From: Lentzea albidocapillata
GTDB taxonomy: Bacteria > Actinomycetota > Actinomycetes > Mycobacteriales > Pseudonocardiaceae
Direction of reading: 5' to 3'
Assembly (NCBI RefSeq): GCF_000719115.1
Contig: NZ_JOEA01000005.1
Span: 507,080-571,079, forward strand
DNA: 64,000 bases
Of this stretch, positions 8,618 through 16,702 are shown piece by piece. Position 1 is the stretch's first letter, and each line of letters starts with the position of its first letter. The translations under genes and the position numbers were made by a program. The notes under the pieces were generated by a model that ran no database searches, had not been told where the DNA came from, and saw only the letters and a program-made list of their open reading frames with translations.

Positions 8618-9073
8618 TCAACCCCCGATCTGCCCAGACACGACGGGCTGGACGTGGTGCACGGTGCCGGCGGCGGAGGAGGTGAAGACCACCCCGCGCT
8701 CCACCAGCCGCTCACGCAGGTCGTCGACGCTTTCGACCAGCAGGTCGGGCAGGGCGTAGTACTCCTCCAGGATCGCGCGGGCCTGGTCGTTGTCGGTCAC
8801 CGCGCAGTCGTAGCGCACCTCGCCGTCTTCGATGGTGATGTCGAAGGCGAAGAACGCACAGCACGCCTTCTCCCTCGCGGCCAGGTCTCGCACCCACTCC
8901 TCCAAGCCGGGCTCGACACGGAACCGGAACCGAATCCCATCGGTGGTCCTTTCCCGGCCAAGGAAAGCCGCATGGGTGAACAGCCGCCGGTACTCGGCCA
9001 ACCTCTCGGCATCGGTGTCCGGGGCGTCGGTCATGTCGCACACGATCGGGGTGGCAGCGTCCGGGATCTGCAT
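8618..9073 (-). CDS. Small CC-motif protein of a MerR-controlled unit
   Basis: 151 residues from ATG 9073 with AAGGAG 8 nt upstream. The distinctive part is AAREKACCAFFAFDITIED, in which a double Cys sits between acidic/basic and Phe-rich segments. The same pattern (TAREAECCSFFRF) forms the C-terminal domain of the thioredoxin fusion at 48977 and echoes the remnant at 10754. The gene is divergent from a MerR regulator across a MerR-type promoter. A thiol role in metal or metalloid handling is inferred; the exact function is unknown. Confidence 0.7.
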   Translation of the reverse strand: MQIPDAATPIVCDMTDAPDTDAERLAEYRRLFTHAAFLGRERTTDGIRFRFRVEPGLEEWVRDLAAREKACCAFFAFDITIEDGEVRYDCAVTDNDQARAILEEYYALPDLLVESVDDLRERLVERGVVFTSSAAGTVHHVQPVVSGQIGG

Positions 9074-9115
9074 GGTCAGGCTCCTTGTCGTCGTCTTGTC
9101 TCCTGCCTAATCCGA

Positions 9116-9146
9116 CTCTAGAGTCTGGACCTGAGTCCAGAGTCAA
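9116..9146 (-). promoter_or_regulatory. MerR-type promoter/operator for the CC-motif gene
   Basis: On the minus strand, TTGACT (9146-9141) and CTAGAG (9121-9116) are separated by 19 nt, the long spacer typical of MerR-activated promoters. The spacer holds the palindrome TCTGGAC-N4-GTCCAGA (9124-9141). It lies between the CC-motif gene and its divergent MerR gene. Confidence 0.75.
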
Positions 9147-9157
9147 GAGGTGACCGC

Positions 9158-9532
9158 GTGAAAATCGGCCAAGTCGCCAATCAAGCCGGCGTAAGCATCG
9201 ACACCGTCCGCTTCTACGAACGCCGCGGTGTACTGCCAGCCGCTGACCGCAGACCGTCCGGCTACCGGGTGTTCAGCGAGTCCGCGGTAGAACGGATCCG
9301 TATGGCCAAAGCCCTGCAAGACATGGGTTTCACCCTGGACGAGGTCATCGATGCCTTGCACGCTCACGACACGGGCGATGCCACCTGCGACAGTGAAAGA
9401 TGGCGCCTGGAAGGCGTGGTTGACCGGATCGACGCCAAGATCGCCGACCTACAGCGCGCACGTCGCCACACGCAGGGGATCCTCGAAGGATGCCGAGCCG
9501 GCCAATGCCAACTCGCCCTCGGCAGCACCTGA
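9158..9532 (+). CDS. MerR-family metal-responsive regulator
   Basis: 124 residues from GTG 9158 (GAGG 8 nt upstream). The N-terminus (MKIGQVANQAGVSIDTVRFYERRGVLP) is a textbook MerR winged helix, followed by the dimerisation helix. Cysteines at TCDSER and in the tail (GCRAGQC) are placed like the metal ligands of MerR/ZntR/ArsR-type MerR proteins. It faces the CC-motif gene and probably controls it through the 19-nt-spaced promoter between them. The effector metal cannot be told from sequence. Confidence 0.85.
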   Translation: MKIGQVANQAGVSIDTVRFYERRGVLPAADRRPSGYRVFSESAVERIRMAKALQDMGFTLDEVIDALHAHDTGDATCDSERWRLEGVVDRIDAKIADLQRARRHTQGILEGCRAGQCQLALGST

Positions 9533-9683
9533 ACCGCGAGAGCTCATCACCATCACTGACCGCGCCACCGACCACATCGGACCTAGCACTACCGACAACC
9601 CTCCGAGCGGACACCATGAAGAACAACCGGCTCTTCGCAGCAGCCTCGCGACGAGCCGGGCCGATGCCGGCAACGCGCGCTCA

Positions 9684-9842
9684 GAAGCCGAGCAGCATGT
9701 GGAACAGCGGCTCCCGGTTGTTCCAGTTCGTACCGTTCGATCGGCGCTTCAATTGCTCGGCCGCGGCGCCGTCGAGCAGTAGGTGGATCGAATCGCGCGG
9801 TCGGTCGAGGCCTTTGCGAACGGCCTGCTTGTCCACGTTGCC
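9684..9842 (-). pseudogene. Fragment of a DinB/mycothiol-transferase-like gene (copy 1)
   Basis: About 50 codons reading VDKQAVRKGLDRPRD ... RRSNGTNWNNREPLFHMLLGF to a stop. They match the start of the second copy at 48424-48871 (VDKQAVHEDLNRARD ... RSNGTRWNDRQLLFHMLLRF). These are the first helices of a DinB-fold protein. The remaining three quarters are absent, and sequence upstream belongs to a different broken gene. Confidence 0.6.
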
Positions 9843-9867
9843 GGTGCGCCTCGCGGCCCCGAAACGC

Positions 9868-10445
9868 GAAGGCGCGGCTGTAGAAGGTCTCGACCAGCCG
9901 GGTATCTGCAAAGTCGGGGTCGTCAGGATGTGCGCCGTGTCCCGGGTTCTTCTGGGGACTATCGATGATCAGCAGTCCCGGCGCGCGTGCACCTTGCTCG
10001 TAGGCCACTTCCCACAAGGAGAGGTATCACGCGAGGCTGATCAGTACGAGGCCGCCGCTGCTCGCCGACGTATAGGGAAGTCCGCGTACGTACGGCATGA
10101 GCTTGTCGTCCAGCATCGGGTCGCGCAATTTCGGGTACCCAATGTCCGCCGGCACTTCGCCGAAGCGTTGGGAGAGCCTGCGCAGCACGGCAGCGGGCTC
10201 TGGACGTGCTGCAGCCAGGCGCCGCTCCGCACAAAGTCGTGACGCGTGACCAGAAAGCCGGTCAGCCTGCGCCTCTGCTTCGCGCACGCGCTCCCACAAA
10301 CGCTTGGTCTGCCTCGATTTGGGCAGTCCGCAGAATCCTCAGGTCATCACCAAGGCGAGTCCAGTAGTCGTTCAGCTCGTCAAGGCGACGTGTGATGGCC
10401 TTGAGCTCCGCTGAAGCACCGAAGGGCCCGGTCTCGTTGGCGCTG
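9868..10445 (-). pseudogene. C-terminal half of an SMC/AAA-type ATPase, broken
   Basis: From about 10445 downward a coiled-coil segment (ELKAITRRLDELNDYW ...) shifts frame near 10300. It then continues as FGEVPADIGYPKLRDP, LPYTSASSGGLVLISLA, an in-frame TGA at 10029-10027 where a Trp codon would fit (A-W-Y-L-S), and VAYEQGARAPGLLIIDSPQKN with the Walker B strand. The order of signature-like SSGGL and LLIIDSPQ motifs is typical of SMC-like ATPases. It is cut at ETFYSRAF (about 9868) and joined to the DinB fragment. At least one frameshift, one nonsense codon and deletions at both ends are present. Confidence 0.6.
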
Positions 10446-10629
10446 CGACGTCGCCTGTCCCTCCTTCCCATTCGCATGCGTCACAACGGTCGTATCCTCT
10501 GCGAGGCCGATGTGGCGCTGAGGTGAGCAGCAAGGCCCTAACCACTCGCTTTCTCGCCGGTCGGGGTGACAGCGAACCAGACTCCGTCAAGGCCATCTCC
10601 GGCTGCATCGCCGGCTTTCTCGTGTAGAC

Positions 10630-10876
10630 CGATCCGGTGCCCGCACGCCCAACATCCGGTCCGGTTCGGCGAGGAGTCCGGCCCGCCCGTAAAACCGCAG
10701 GGTCTGCCAGTTCACACCCGCAGCCTCGACAACCCTCTCGGCGCGCAATCCGGTCACGACGACATTCCTTCGACCGGCGCCGCGAGCGCCTCGAACACGT
10801 CGGCGACGCGCAGTGCACGCTCCTCGGTGGGCAAGGTGCAACCTTGTGGTGCCCAGGGCTCAGCTTCTGTGGTCAA
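10630..10876 (-). pseudogene. Remnant of a CC-family protein plus MerR regulator pair
   Basis: From TTG 10876 a 40-codon frame contains GCTLPTEERALRVADVF, close to ACTLPTADQPARLAEFD in the thioredoxin fusion at 48977, and stops at 10754. A GTGA overlap at 10757 starts a MerR-like helix-turn-helix (VVEAAGVNWQTLRFYGRAGLL) that decays after about 45 residues. The pair repeats the gene order of the intact unit at 48977-50150 and is clearly truncated. Confidence 0.55.
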
Positions 10877-10915
10877 GCTTCGACGGTAAGCCTGTGCCCG
10901 GATACCTGATGTAAG

Positions 10916-11803
10916 TCACTGACAGCCGCATCCGGCAGCGGATTTGGCTTCGGCCAACGTCACGCCCGGCTCGACCGCTTGCTCGGTCGGCGTGCAGCAC
11001 GCACTGACGCCACAGCACGACGCTTCACCCTGCGTCACAACAGGGATGTCAGCCGATTCGATCGGCTTGGTCGCGCGCACGATCGCTCCGTGCATCCCGT
11101 CCGCGGCCTCGAAGGTCGGCGTGATCTCGATGCCGGCGAAGCCAGCCGCCTGCAGACCTTCGCGGTACTCGGTGAAGGTGAGGGCCCCGGCGATGCAGCC
11201 GACGTAGGAACCCCGCTCAGCTCGCTCGGCGGGCGTGAGGTGGTCGTCGGCGACCACGTCGGAGATGCCGATGCGGCCGCCGGGGCGCAGAACGCGGAAG
11301 GTCTCGGCGAACACGGCGGGCTTGTCGACGGAGAGGTTGATGACGCAGTTGGAGATCACGACGTCGACGGTGTTGCCGGGCAACGGGATGGCCTCGATGT
11401 TGCCCTTGAGGAACTCGACGTTGGTGGCGCCGGCCTTATCCGCGTTGGACAGTGCGAGCGCGAGCATCTCGTCGGTCATGTCCAGCCCGTAGGCCTTACC
11501 GGTCGGACCGACACGGCGGGCGGAGAGCAGGACGTCGATGCCGCCGCCCGAGCCCAGGTCCAGCACCCGCTCGCCCTCGCGGAGCTCGGCAACCGCGGTG
11601 GGGTTGCCGCAGCCGAGTGAGGCGGCGACCGCCTCGGCGGGCAGCTGGTCGCGATCGGCCGCGGCGTAGAGCGTGGCGCCGAAGTTCTCGTCGATCTCCA
11701 TAGCCTCCGGGCCGCAGCACCCACCTCCCCCTTGGGCCACAGCGGTCGCTGCTGCCGCATAGCTGGCGCGAACCGTTTCCCGCAGCTCGGTCTGCTCGCT
11801 CAT
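10916..11803 (-). CDS. arsM: Arsenite S-adenosylmethionine methyltransferase ArsM
   Basis: 295 residues. The class I methyltransferase motif [18 protein letters not shown] lies near residue 80. The three conserved arsenic-binding cysteines of ArsM are visible in [16 protein letters not shown] and YVGCIAG. An N-terminal GGCCG and a Cys-rich tail (SCCGVSACC ... CGCQ) may add thiol sites. ArsM methylates As(III) with SAM to methyl- and dimethylarsenicals in the cytosol. The gene is divergent from an arsR across an 80-nt gap with repeated operator-like sequence. Its product could feed the organoarsenical pathway at 21-31 kb; that link is inferred. Confidence 0.95.
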   Translation of the reverse strand: MSEQTELRETVRASYAAAATAVAQGGGGCCGPEAMEIDENFGATLYAAADRDQLPAEAVAASLGCGNPTAVAELREGERVLDLGSGGGIDVLLSARRVGPTGKAYGLDMTDEMLALALSNADKAGATNVEFLKGNIEAIPLPGNTVDVVISNCVINLSVDKPAVFAETFRVLRPGGRIGISDVVADDHLTPAERAERGSYVGCIAGALTFTEYREGLQAAGFAGIEITPTFEAADGMHGAIVRATKPIESADIPVVTQGEASCCGVSACCTPTEQAVEPGVTLAEAKSAAGCGCQ

Positions 11804-11824
11804 GAGTGTCCTACCTCCAGGTTG

Positions 11825-11882
11825 TATTGAAGTCTGTCTATGTCATGTTGCACCTCGGGCGAAGAACAGTCAATATTGAAGT
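11825..11882. promoter_or_regulatory. arsM/arsR divergent control region with a 9-bp direct repeat
   Basis: TATTGAAGT occurs at 11825-11833 and again at 11874-11882, directly before the arsR ATG. The second copy overlaps the palindrome TCAATATTGA. Being this close to both genes, the repeats are the likely ArsR sites. The arsR message may be leaderless or nearly so. Confidence 0.55.
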
Positions 11883-12233
11883 ATGTCGAAGCAAGAGGGC
11901 GGTTGCTGCGAGCCCCTCTCCGAGGAGCCGCTCGCCGAAGTCCAGGCAGTCGAACTGGCGACGATGTTCAAGGCGCTCGGCGACCCGGTGCGCATGCGGC
12001 TGCTGTCGTTGATCGCCTCGCGACCCAGCGGCGAGGTCTGCGTCTGCGAGCTCACACCGGCGTTCAACCTCTCCCAGCCGACGATCTCCCATCACCTCAA
12101 GCTGCTCCGGCAGGCCGGTCTGGTCGATTCCGAGCGCCGGGGCACATGGGTGTACTACCGGGTGCGGCCGGAGACCACCGACAGGATGGCCGCCGTGCTG
12201 TCCAGCGTCAGCGGCGAGCGCACCGCGGTGTAG
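11883..12233 (+). CDS. arsR: ArsR-family arsenite-responsive repressor
   Basis: 116 residues. The winged helix carries GEVCVCELTPAFNLSQPTISHHLKLL, in which the Cys-Val-Cys pair before the recognition helix is the usual As(III)-binding site of ArsR proteins. An extra GGCCE lies at the N-terminus. It is divergent from arsM and very probably represses it and itself. The PHO box for phoX lies just after its stop. Confidence 0.95.
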   Translation: MSKQEGGCCEPLSEEPLAEVQAVELATMFKALGDPVRMRLLSLIASRPSGEVCVCELTPAFNLSQPTISHHLKLLRQAGLVDSERRGTWVYYRVRPETTDRMAAVLSSVSGERTAV

Positions 12234-12243
12234 GTCAGGCAGG

Positions 12244-12261
12244 GTTCGCCCGCTGTTCATG
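12244..12261 (+). promoter_or_regulatory. PHO box upstream of phoX
   Basis: GTTCGCC-CGCT-GTTCATG forms two direct-repeat units with an 11-bp period, matching the PhoP-binding PHO box of actinomycetes (consensus GTTCACC repeats). It lies about 100 bp before the phosphatase gene. Confidence 0.65.
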
Positions 12262-12361
12262 TTCGCGTCGCCAGCCGACCGGCACGACCACCTACTGTCC
12301 TGGATCGACATAAGCCGATCTACCGCGCTTGTCGTTCCCGATGGACTCGCATGGAGGTACC

Positions 12362-14440
12362 GTGCCGCCGCGTCCCACCACGGACCAGCGGATCATCCCG
12401 CTGCCGTTGGCGTCGACCAACCACGCCGGGCGTTCCGCCCTGACCTGCCGCTACCGCTGCGGCGACGCCTGCTTCCACGAGGCGCCCAACACCTCGGCCA
12501 ATCCCTACCTCGGCGACGTGATCGCCAGCGCATTGTCCCGCCGTTCGCTGCTGCGGTCGACGGCAGTGTTGTCGCTGGCTGCCGCCGGAACGGCCGCTGT
12601 CGCCGCACCTGCTTTCGCCGGCCCCGAGCCCGATGTCGAGCTGAGCCTCCATGGCGGCCGCGGTGCTCGCGGGCTCAGCTTCGAGCCGGTGGCGCACAAC
12701 AAGCTCGACTCCGTGGTCGTCCCGCCCGGTTACGAGCAAGACGTCGTGATCCGGTGGGGTGACCCGGTTCTACCGGGCGCGCCGGCATTCGATCCGGCCA
12801 AGCAGACCGCTGCGGCGCAGGCGAAGCAGTTCGGCTTCAACGTCGACTACCTCGCGCTGCTGGACCTCGACCACGATCGGCTCGTGCTGGTCGCGAACCA
12901 CGAGTACACCAGCGAGCTGGTGATGTTCGCCGGGTACAGCGCGGCCAACCCGACGCGTGAGCAGGTCGAGATCGCCTGGGCGGCGCACGGTCTGAGCGTT
13001 GTCGTGCTGGCGGAAGAGCGCCGCTCCGGCAAGCTCTCGCCGGTGAAGCACCGGCTCAACCGCCGGATCACCGCCACGAGCAAGCTGGAGTTCACCGGGC
13101 CGGCTGCGGGTAGCGCGCTGCTGAAGACCTCGGCGGACCCGGCCGGGCGCACGGTGCTGGGCACGCTGAACAACTGTGGTGGTGGCGTCACGCCGTGGGG
13201 CACGGTGCTGTCCGGCGAGGAGAACTTCAACCAGTACTTCGGCAACGCCGACCTGGTCACCGACCCGACCACGAAGGCGCGGCTCACCCGCTACGGGTTG
13301 CGGGGTACGGCGAGCGAGCGCAAGTGGGAGCGGTTCGACAAGCGCTTCGACGTGGCGCAGGAGCCCAACGAGACCAACCGGCACGGCTGGGTCGTCGAGA
13401 TCGACCCGTTCGACCCGGACTTCGTGCCGCGCAAGCGGACCGCGCTCGGCCGGTTCAAGCACGAAGCCGCCGAGCCGCGGCTCACCCCTGACGGCCGGGT
13501 CGTGCTCTACATGGGTGACGACGAGCGGTTCGACTACTTCTACAAGTACGTCTCCAAGAACAGCATGCGGCGCGGCAACAGCCAGGCCGCCCGCCGGCAC
13601 AACCTCACGCTGCTCGACGAAGGCACGCTGTACGTCGCCAAGTTCACCGGCGACAGCCCCGCCGCAGAAATCGACGGGTCCGGCAAGCTGCCCTCGGACG
13701 GCGCGTTCGACGGCACCGGCGAATGGGTCGCGCTGGCGAGCGGGAGCAAGTCGTTCGTGCCGGGCATGACCGCCGAAGAGGTCTACGTGTTCACGCGTCT
13801 CGCCGCAGACAAGGTGGGCGCGACGAAGATGGACCGGCCCGAGGACGTCGAGCCGCACCCGGACAACGGGACCGTCTACATCGCACTGACCAACAACTCC
13901 GACCGCGGCGTGGCAGGCAAGGCGGCGCCGGACGAGGCCAACCCGCGCACCCGCAACCGGCACGGCCAGATCATGGAGGTCATGGAGTCGCGCAACAACG
14001 CCGCGGCGACGAGCTTCCGGTGGCGGTTGTTCCTGGTGTGCGGCGATCCTGCGGACCCGAGTACCTACTTCGCCGGGTTCCCGAAGGACAAGGTGTCGGC
14101 GGTGTCCTGCCCGGACAACCTCGCGTTCGACCGCCACGGCAACCTGTGGATCGCAACGGACGGCAGCGCGCTCGGCTCCAACGACGGCCTCTTCGGCGTC
14201 GCTGTGGACGGTCGCTATCGCGGTCAGGTCAAGCAGTTCCTCACCGTGCCCGTCGGCGCGGAGACCTGCGGGCCAATCATTGAGGAACGGCGTGTCATCG
14301 TCGCCGTACAGCATCCCGGTGAGATCGACGGTGCGACGGTGGAGAAGCCCGGCTCGACCTGGCCCGGCGGACCCGGCACGATCGCACGCCCGTCCGTGAT
14401 CGCGGTGCGCCGGACGGACTGCGGCCGGATCGGCGACTAA
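12362..14440 (+). CDS. phoX: PhoX-family alkaline phosphatase, Tat-exported
   Basis: About 692 residues. I prefer GTG 12362, preceded by GGAGG (spacing 4 nt); ATG 12341 is in frame but has no ribosome site. After about 50 residues typical of PhoX (RSALTCRYRCGDACFH), the Tat signal SRRSLLRSTAVLSLAAAG appears. Family-typical stretches include PWGTVLSGEENFNQYFG, GDDERFDYFYKYV and RPEDVEPHPDNG. PhoX enzymes are Ca/Fe-dependent phosphomonoesterases that release phosphate outside the cell. The PHO box upstream and pst genes elsewhere in the window support phosphate-starvation control. Confidence 0.9.
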   Translation: MPPRPTTDQRIIPLPLASTNHAGRSALTCRYRCGDACFHEAPNTSANPYLGDVIASALSRRSLLRSTAVLSLAAAGTAAVAAPAFAGPEPDVELSLHGGRGARGLSFEPVAHNKLDSVVVPPGYEQDVVIRWGDPVLPGAPAFDPAKQTAAAQAKQFGFNVDYLALLDLDHDRLVLVANHEYTSELVMFAGYSAANPTREQVEIAWAAHGLSVVVLAEERRSGKLSPVKHRLNRRITATSKLEFTGPAAGSALLKTSADPAGRTVLGTLNNCGGGVTPWGTVLSGEENFNQYFGNADLVTDPTTKARLTRYGLRGTASERKWERFDKRFDVAQEPNETNRHGWVVEIDPFDPDFVPRKRTALGRFKHEAAEPRLTPDGRVVLYMGDDERFDYFYKYVSKNSMRRGNSQAARRHNLTLLDEGTLYVAKFTGDSPAAEIDGSGKLPSDGAFDGTGEWVALASGSKSFVPGMTAEEVYVFTRLAADKVGATKMDRPEDVEPHPDNGTVYIALTNNSDRGVAGKAAPDEANPRTRNRHGQIMEVMESRNNAAATSFRWRLFLVCGDPADPSTYFAGFPKDKVSAVSCPDNLAFDRHGNLWIATDGSALGSNDGLFGVAVDGRYRGQVKQFLTVPVGAETCGPIIEERRVIVAVQHPGEIDGATVEKPGSTWPGGPGTIARPSVIAVRRTDCGRIGD

Positions 14441-14489
14441 GACTCGGCTACCGATGGCCGGGATCGGTTAGTGGGAACGACTAACCAAG

Positions 14490-14519
14490 GTGGGGACCGT
14501 CCACGCGGGCGGTCCCCAC
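14490..14519 (+). terminator. Terminator between phoX and merR
   Basis: Perfect 10-bp stem GTGGGGACCG / CGGTCCCCAC with a 10-nt loop, between convergent genes. A smaller hairpin (GGTTAG / CTAACC, 14466-14486) precedes it. Confidence 0.8.
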
Positions 14520-14556
14520 TTCCGTTGAACACCAACCGCTTCGACCTGACAGCTGG

Positions 14557-14985
14557 TCACTTGTGATGAGCTGGGCGAGGCCGATGCCCAGCCGGGTTGA
14601 TGATCGTGCAGATGTCGTTCTCGGTACAGGTCGCCGGGTCGGTCACAGCACCTCGGCGGACAAGACCGCGGAGCGCGTCGCGAGTCTTGGTCATCTCGGC
14701 CAGGCGGCGCTCGATGTCGGCCAGGCGCTCGCTGATCAATGCGGTGACGTGACCACAGGGTGCCTGTCCACCATCGCGCAACGCGAGGACAGAGCTGATC
14801 TCGGCGAGCGTGAGCCCGGCGCTCTGCGCGTTGCGGACGAAGGCGAGTCGCGCGATGGCTTGCTCGGGATAGTCGCGGTAGCCGCCACTTGTACGTGGCG
14901 GCGCCGGCAGCAGACCGGACTGCTCGTAGAAGCGGATGGTCTTCGTGCTCAAGCCACTTGTCGCAGCAAGAGTCCCGATGCGCAT
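14557..14985 (-). CDS. merR: MerR-family heavy-metal regulator of merB
   Basis: 142 residues: winged helix MRIGTLAATSGLSTKTIRFYE, long dimerisation helix, then cysteines at APCGH and in the tail CTENDIC. Those positions fit the three-Cys Hg(II) or related metal site of MerR/CadR proteins. It is divergent from an organomercurial lyase gene, with a typical MerR promoter between them, so Hg(II) is the likely signal. Confidence 0.88.
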   Translation of the reverse strand: MRIGTLAATSGLSTKTIRFYEQSGLLPAPPRTSGGYRDYPEQAIARLAFVRNAQSAGLTLAEISSVLALRDGGQAPCGHVTALISERLADIERRLAEMTKTRDALRGLVRRGAVTDPATCTENDICTIINPAGHRPRPAHHK

Positions 14986-15002
14986 ACCCCGGACGCTACT
15001 CC

Positions 15003-15034
15003 TTGACCTTCCAGTGCGCTGGAAGGTCTAGCGT
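15003..15034 (+). promoter_or_regulatory. MerR-type promoter/operator for merB
   Basis: TTGACC (15003-15008), a 19-nt spacer, then CTAGCG/TAGCGT. The spacer region contains the perfect dyad GACCTTCCAG-N4-CTGGAAGGTC (15005-15028), the expected MerR dimer site. Confidence 0.88.
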
Positions 15035-15067
15035 CGTGGTGTATGGAACAAGGCTGGAGGGCACGCA

Positions 15068-16051
15068 ATGCGAATCACGGTGCTGACGGTTCCGGGATGC
15101 CCGAATGCGGCCCCTGCGCTCGAGCGGGTCACAGCTGCGCTCGCGGGCCGGGCCGCTGAGATCGAGTTGGTCGAGGTACACGACCAAGACCAGGCCTGTG
15201 CACTGGGGATGACGGGCTCTCCGACGATCCTGCTCGACGGCATCGACCCGTTCGCGGCTGCCGAGGCGGTGCCATCGGTGTCATGCCGCCTATACCGGGG
15301 CGCGGACGGAACGGTGGCAGGAGCGCCGAGCGAAGCCGCACTGAGGCAGGCGATCGACAGTACCGGCCTTGCGCAACCGGCCGCTGTCGGCGACTGCTGT
15401 GAATCGGATGCGCTCGACGTCGTCGGCCGTGGCGGGAGAGGGCGTCGCGCGCCCGACGCGCGCGGCCTGCGGGCGGTGCATCAGGCGGTGCTGCGCCAGT
15501 TCGCCGCCACCGGCGCCGCTTCCGCACTGGACGAGCTGGAACCGATCGCCGCCGAAGCGGGCCGGACGGCCGGTGACGTGCTGGAGGAACTGGCCCGCGA
15601 GGACTTCCTGACCTTGGACGGGCAAGGGCACATCCGCGCCGCTTATCCGTTCTCCGCCACGGAGACGCGCCACCATGTACGGATCGATGGTGGCGCCGAG
15701 GTGTGGTCGATGTGCGCGATCGACGCGCTCGGCATCCCTGCGATGCTCAACCGTGACGCCGAGATCACCTCCACTGACCCGGTGACCGGCGAGCCGATCA
15801 CCGTCACCACGCGGGACGGTAAGGCGACCTGGGAACCTGCCGGTGCGGTGGTGTTCGTCGGACAACGCCCAGGCGGCGGACCCGCGGCCACGGCATGCTG
15901 CGACGCACTTAACTTCTTCCGGAGCCACACCACCGCCCACGCCTGGATCAGCGAGCATCCCGAGGTCCCCGGACGCATCGTCGAGCAGTCGCAGGCGGAA
16001 GAGATCGCCGCGCGGACTTTCGGCCCCGTTCTCGCTTCCGGACCTTCATGA
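15068..16051 (+). CDS. merB: Organomercurial lyase MerB with an N-terminal thioredoxin-like domain
   Basis: 327 residues, GGAGG 7 nt before ATG 15068. The first 100 residues look like a glutaredoxin/thioredoxin fold (MRITVLTVPGCPNA; MTGSPTILLDGIDPF) with a single active-site Cys. The remainder is alkylmercury lyase: a winged-helix part, then WSMCAIDALGIP, holding the catalytic Cys and the Asp three residues later, and TACCDALNFF with the second catalytic Cys. MerB splits C-Hg bonds, releasing Hg(II). No merA reductase is in the window. The fused thiol domain may hand over Hg(II); that is inferred. Confidence 0.9.
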   Translation: MRITVLTVPGCPNAAPALERVTAALAGRAAEIELVEVHDQDQACALGMTGSPTILLDGIDPFAAAEAVPSVSCRLYRGADGTVAGAPSEAALRQAIDSTGLAQPAAVGDCCESDALDVVGRGGRGRRAPDARGLRAVHQAVLRQFAATGAASALDELEPIAAEAGRTAGDVLEELAREDFLTLDGQGHIRAAYPFSATETRHHVRIDGGAEVWSMCAIDALGIPAMLNRDAEITSTDPVTGEPITVTTRDGKATWEPAGAVVFVGQRPGGGPAATACCDALNFFRSHTTAHAWISEHPEVPGRIVEQSQAEEIAARTFGPVLASGPS

Positions 16052-16066
16052 ACGCCCTCGAGAAAG

Positions 16067-16702
16067 TCAGACGCGTGCCTCGACCCCAAGTTCCTGGAGG
16101 AGCTCACGCACGTGGCGCTCGATCTCGTCGCGCACGGGGCGAACGTCGGCGACGTCCTTGCCCGCTGGGTCGTCGAGCGTCCAGTCCAGGTAGCGCTTGC
16201 CTGGGAACACCGGGCACGCGTCGCCGCAGCCCATAGAGACGATCACGTCGGCGGCGCGGACGATCTCGTCGGTCCATGGCTTGGGGAACTCGCGGGAGAT
16301 GTTGATGCCGCGCTCGAGCATGGCCTCGACGGCGGCCGGGTTGATCTGGTTGCCGGGCTCGGAGCCGCCGGACCAGGCCACCGCGCGGTCCTCGGCGAGG
16401 TCTTCGAAGAACCCGAGCGCCATCTGGCTGCGCCCGGCGTTGTGCACGCAGAGGAAGAGCACGATCGGCTTGTTGTCCGTCACGTGTCCTTCGACCTTGG
16501 CCAGCGCGTGCAGCCTCTGGCGGGCGAACCGTTCTGCCAGCAGCGGCAGGAAGTTCGGGATGGTGCTGTTCGAGGCGAACTGGTCGTAGCTGGTGTTCAG
16601 GAACCGTTCGATGGTCTCGGTGCCGAAGATGCCGTGAAACTGCGACTGCAGGCGGCTGGCGGCGGTCTTGAGGGCGAGTTGCTGGTCGATGCTCAGGGTC
16701 AT
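16067..16702 (-). CDS. arsC: Arsenate reductase (LMW-phosphatase type) with N-terminal helical domain
   Basis: 211 residues from ATG 16702, which overlaps the stop of the ArsR-ArsC fusion gene by 4 nt, implying one transcript and coupled translation. An N-terminal three-helix domain (about 70 residues) precedes the phosphatase fold with LFLCVHNAGRSQMA, the Cys-x5-Arg phosphate loop, and SMGCGDACPVFPGKRYLDW, with the second conserved Cys. Actinobacterial enzymes of this build reduce As(V) to As(III), often with mycothiol and mycoredoxin; the electron donor here is not proven. Confidence 0.92.
   Translation of the reverse strand: MTLSIDQQLALKTAASRLQSQFHGIFGTETIERFLNTSYDQFASNSTIPNFLPLLAERFARQRLHALAKVEGHVTDNKPIVLFLCVHNAGRSQMALGFFEDLAEDRAVAWSGGSEPGNQINPAAVEAMLERGINISREFPKPWTDEIVRAADVIVSMGCGDACPVFPGKRYLDWTLDDPAGKDVADVRPVRDEIERHVRELLQELGVEARV

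Noticed and set aside
8250..8759. C-terminal part of the open frame starting at 7677 as a real protein end
   Set aside because: It consists of an integrase remnant, then sequence antisense to the CC-motif gene.
12770..14314. 514-codon minus-strand frame opposite phoX
   Set aside because: Composition (Arg, Val, His runs) and exact overlap with PhoX mark it as an antisense shadow.
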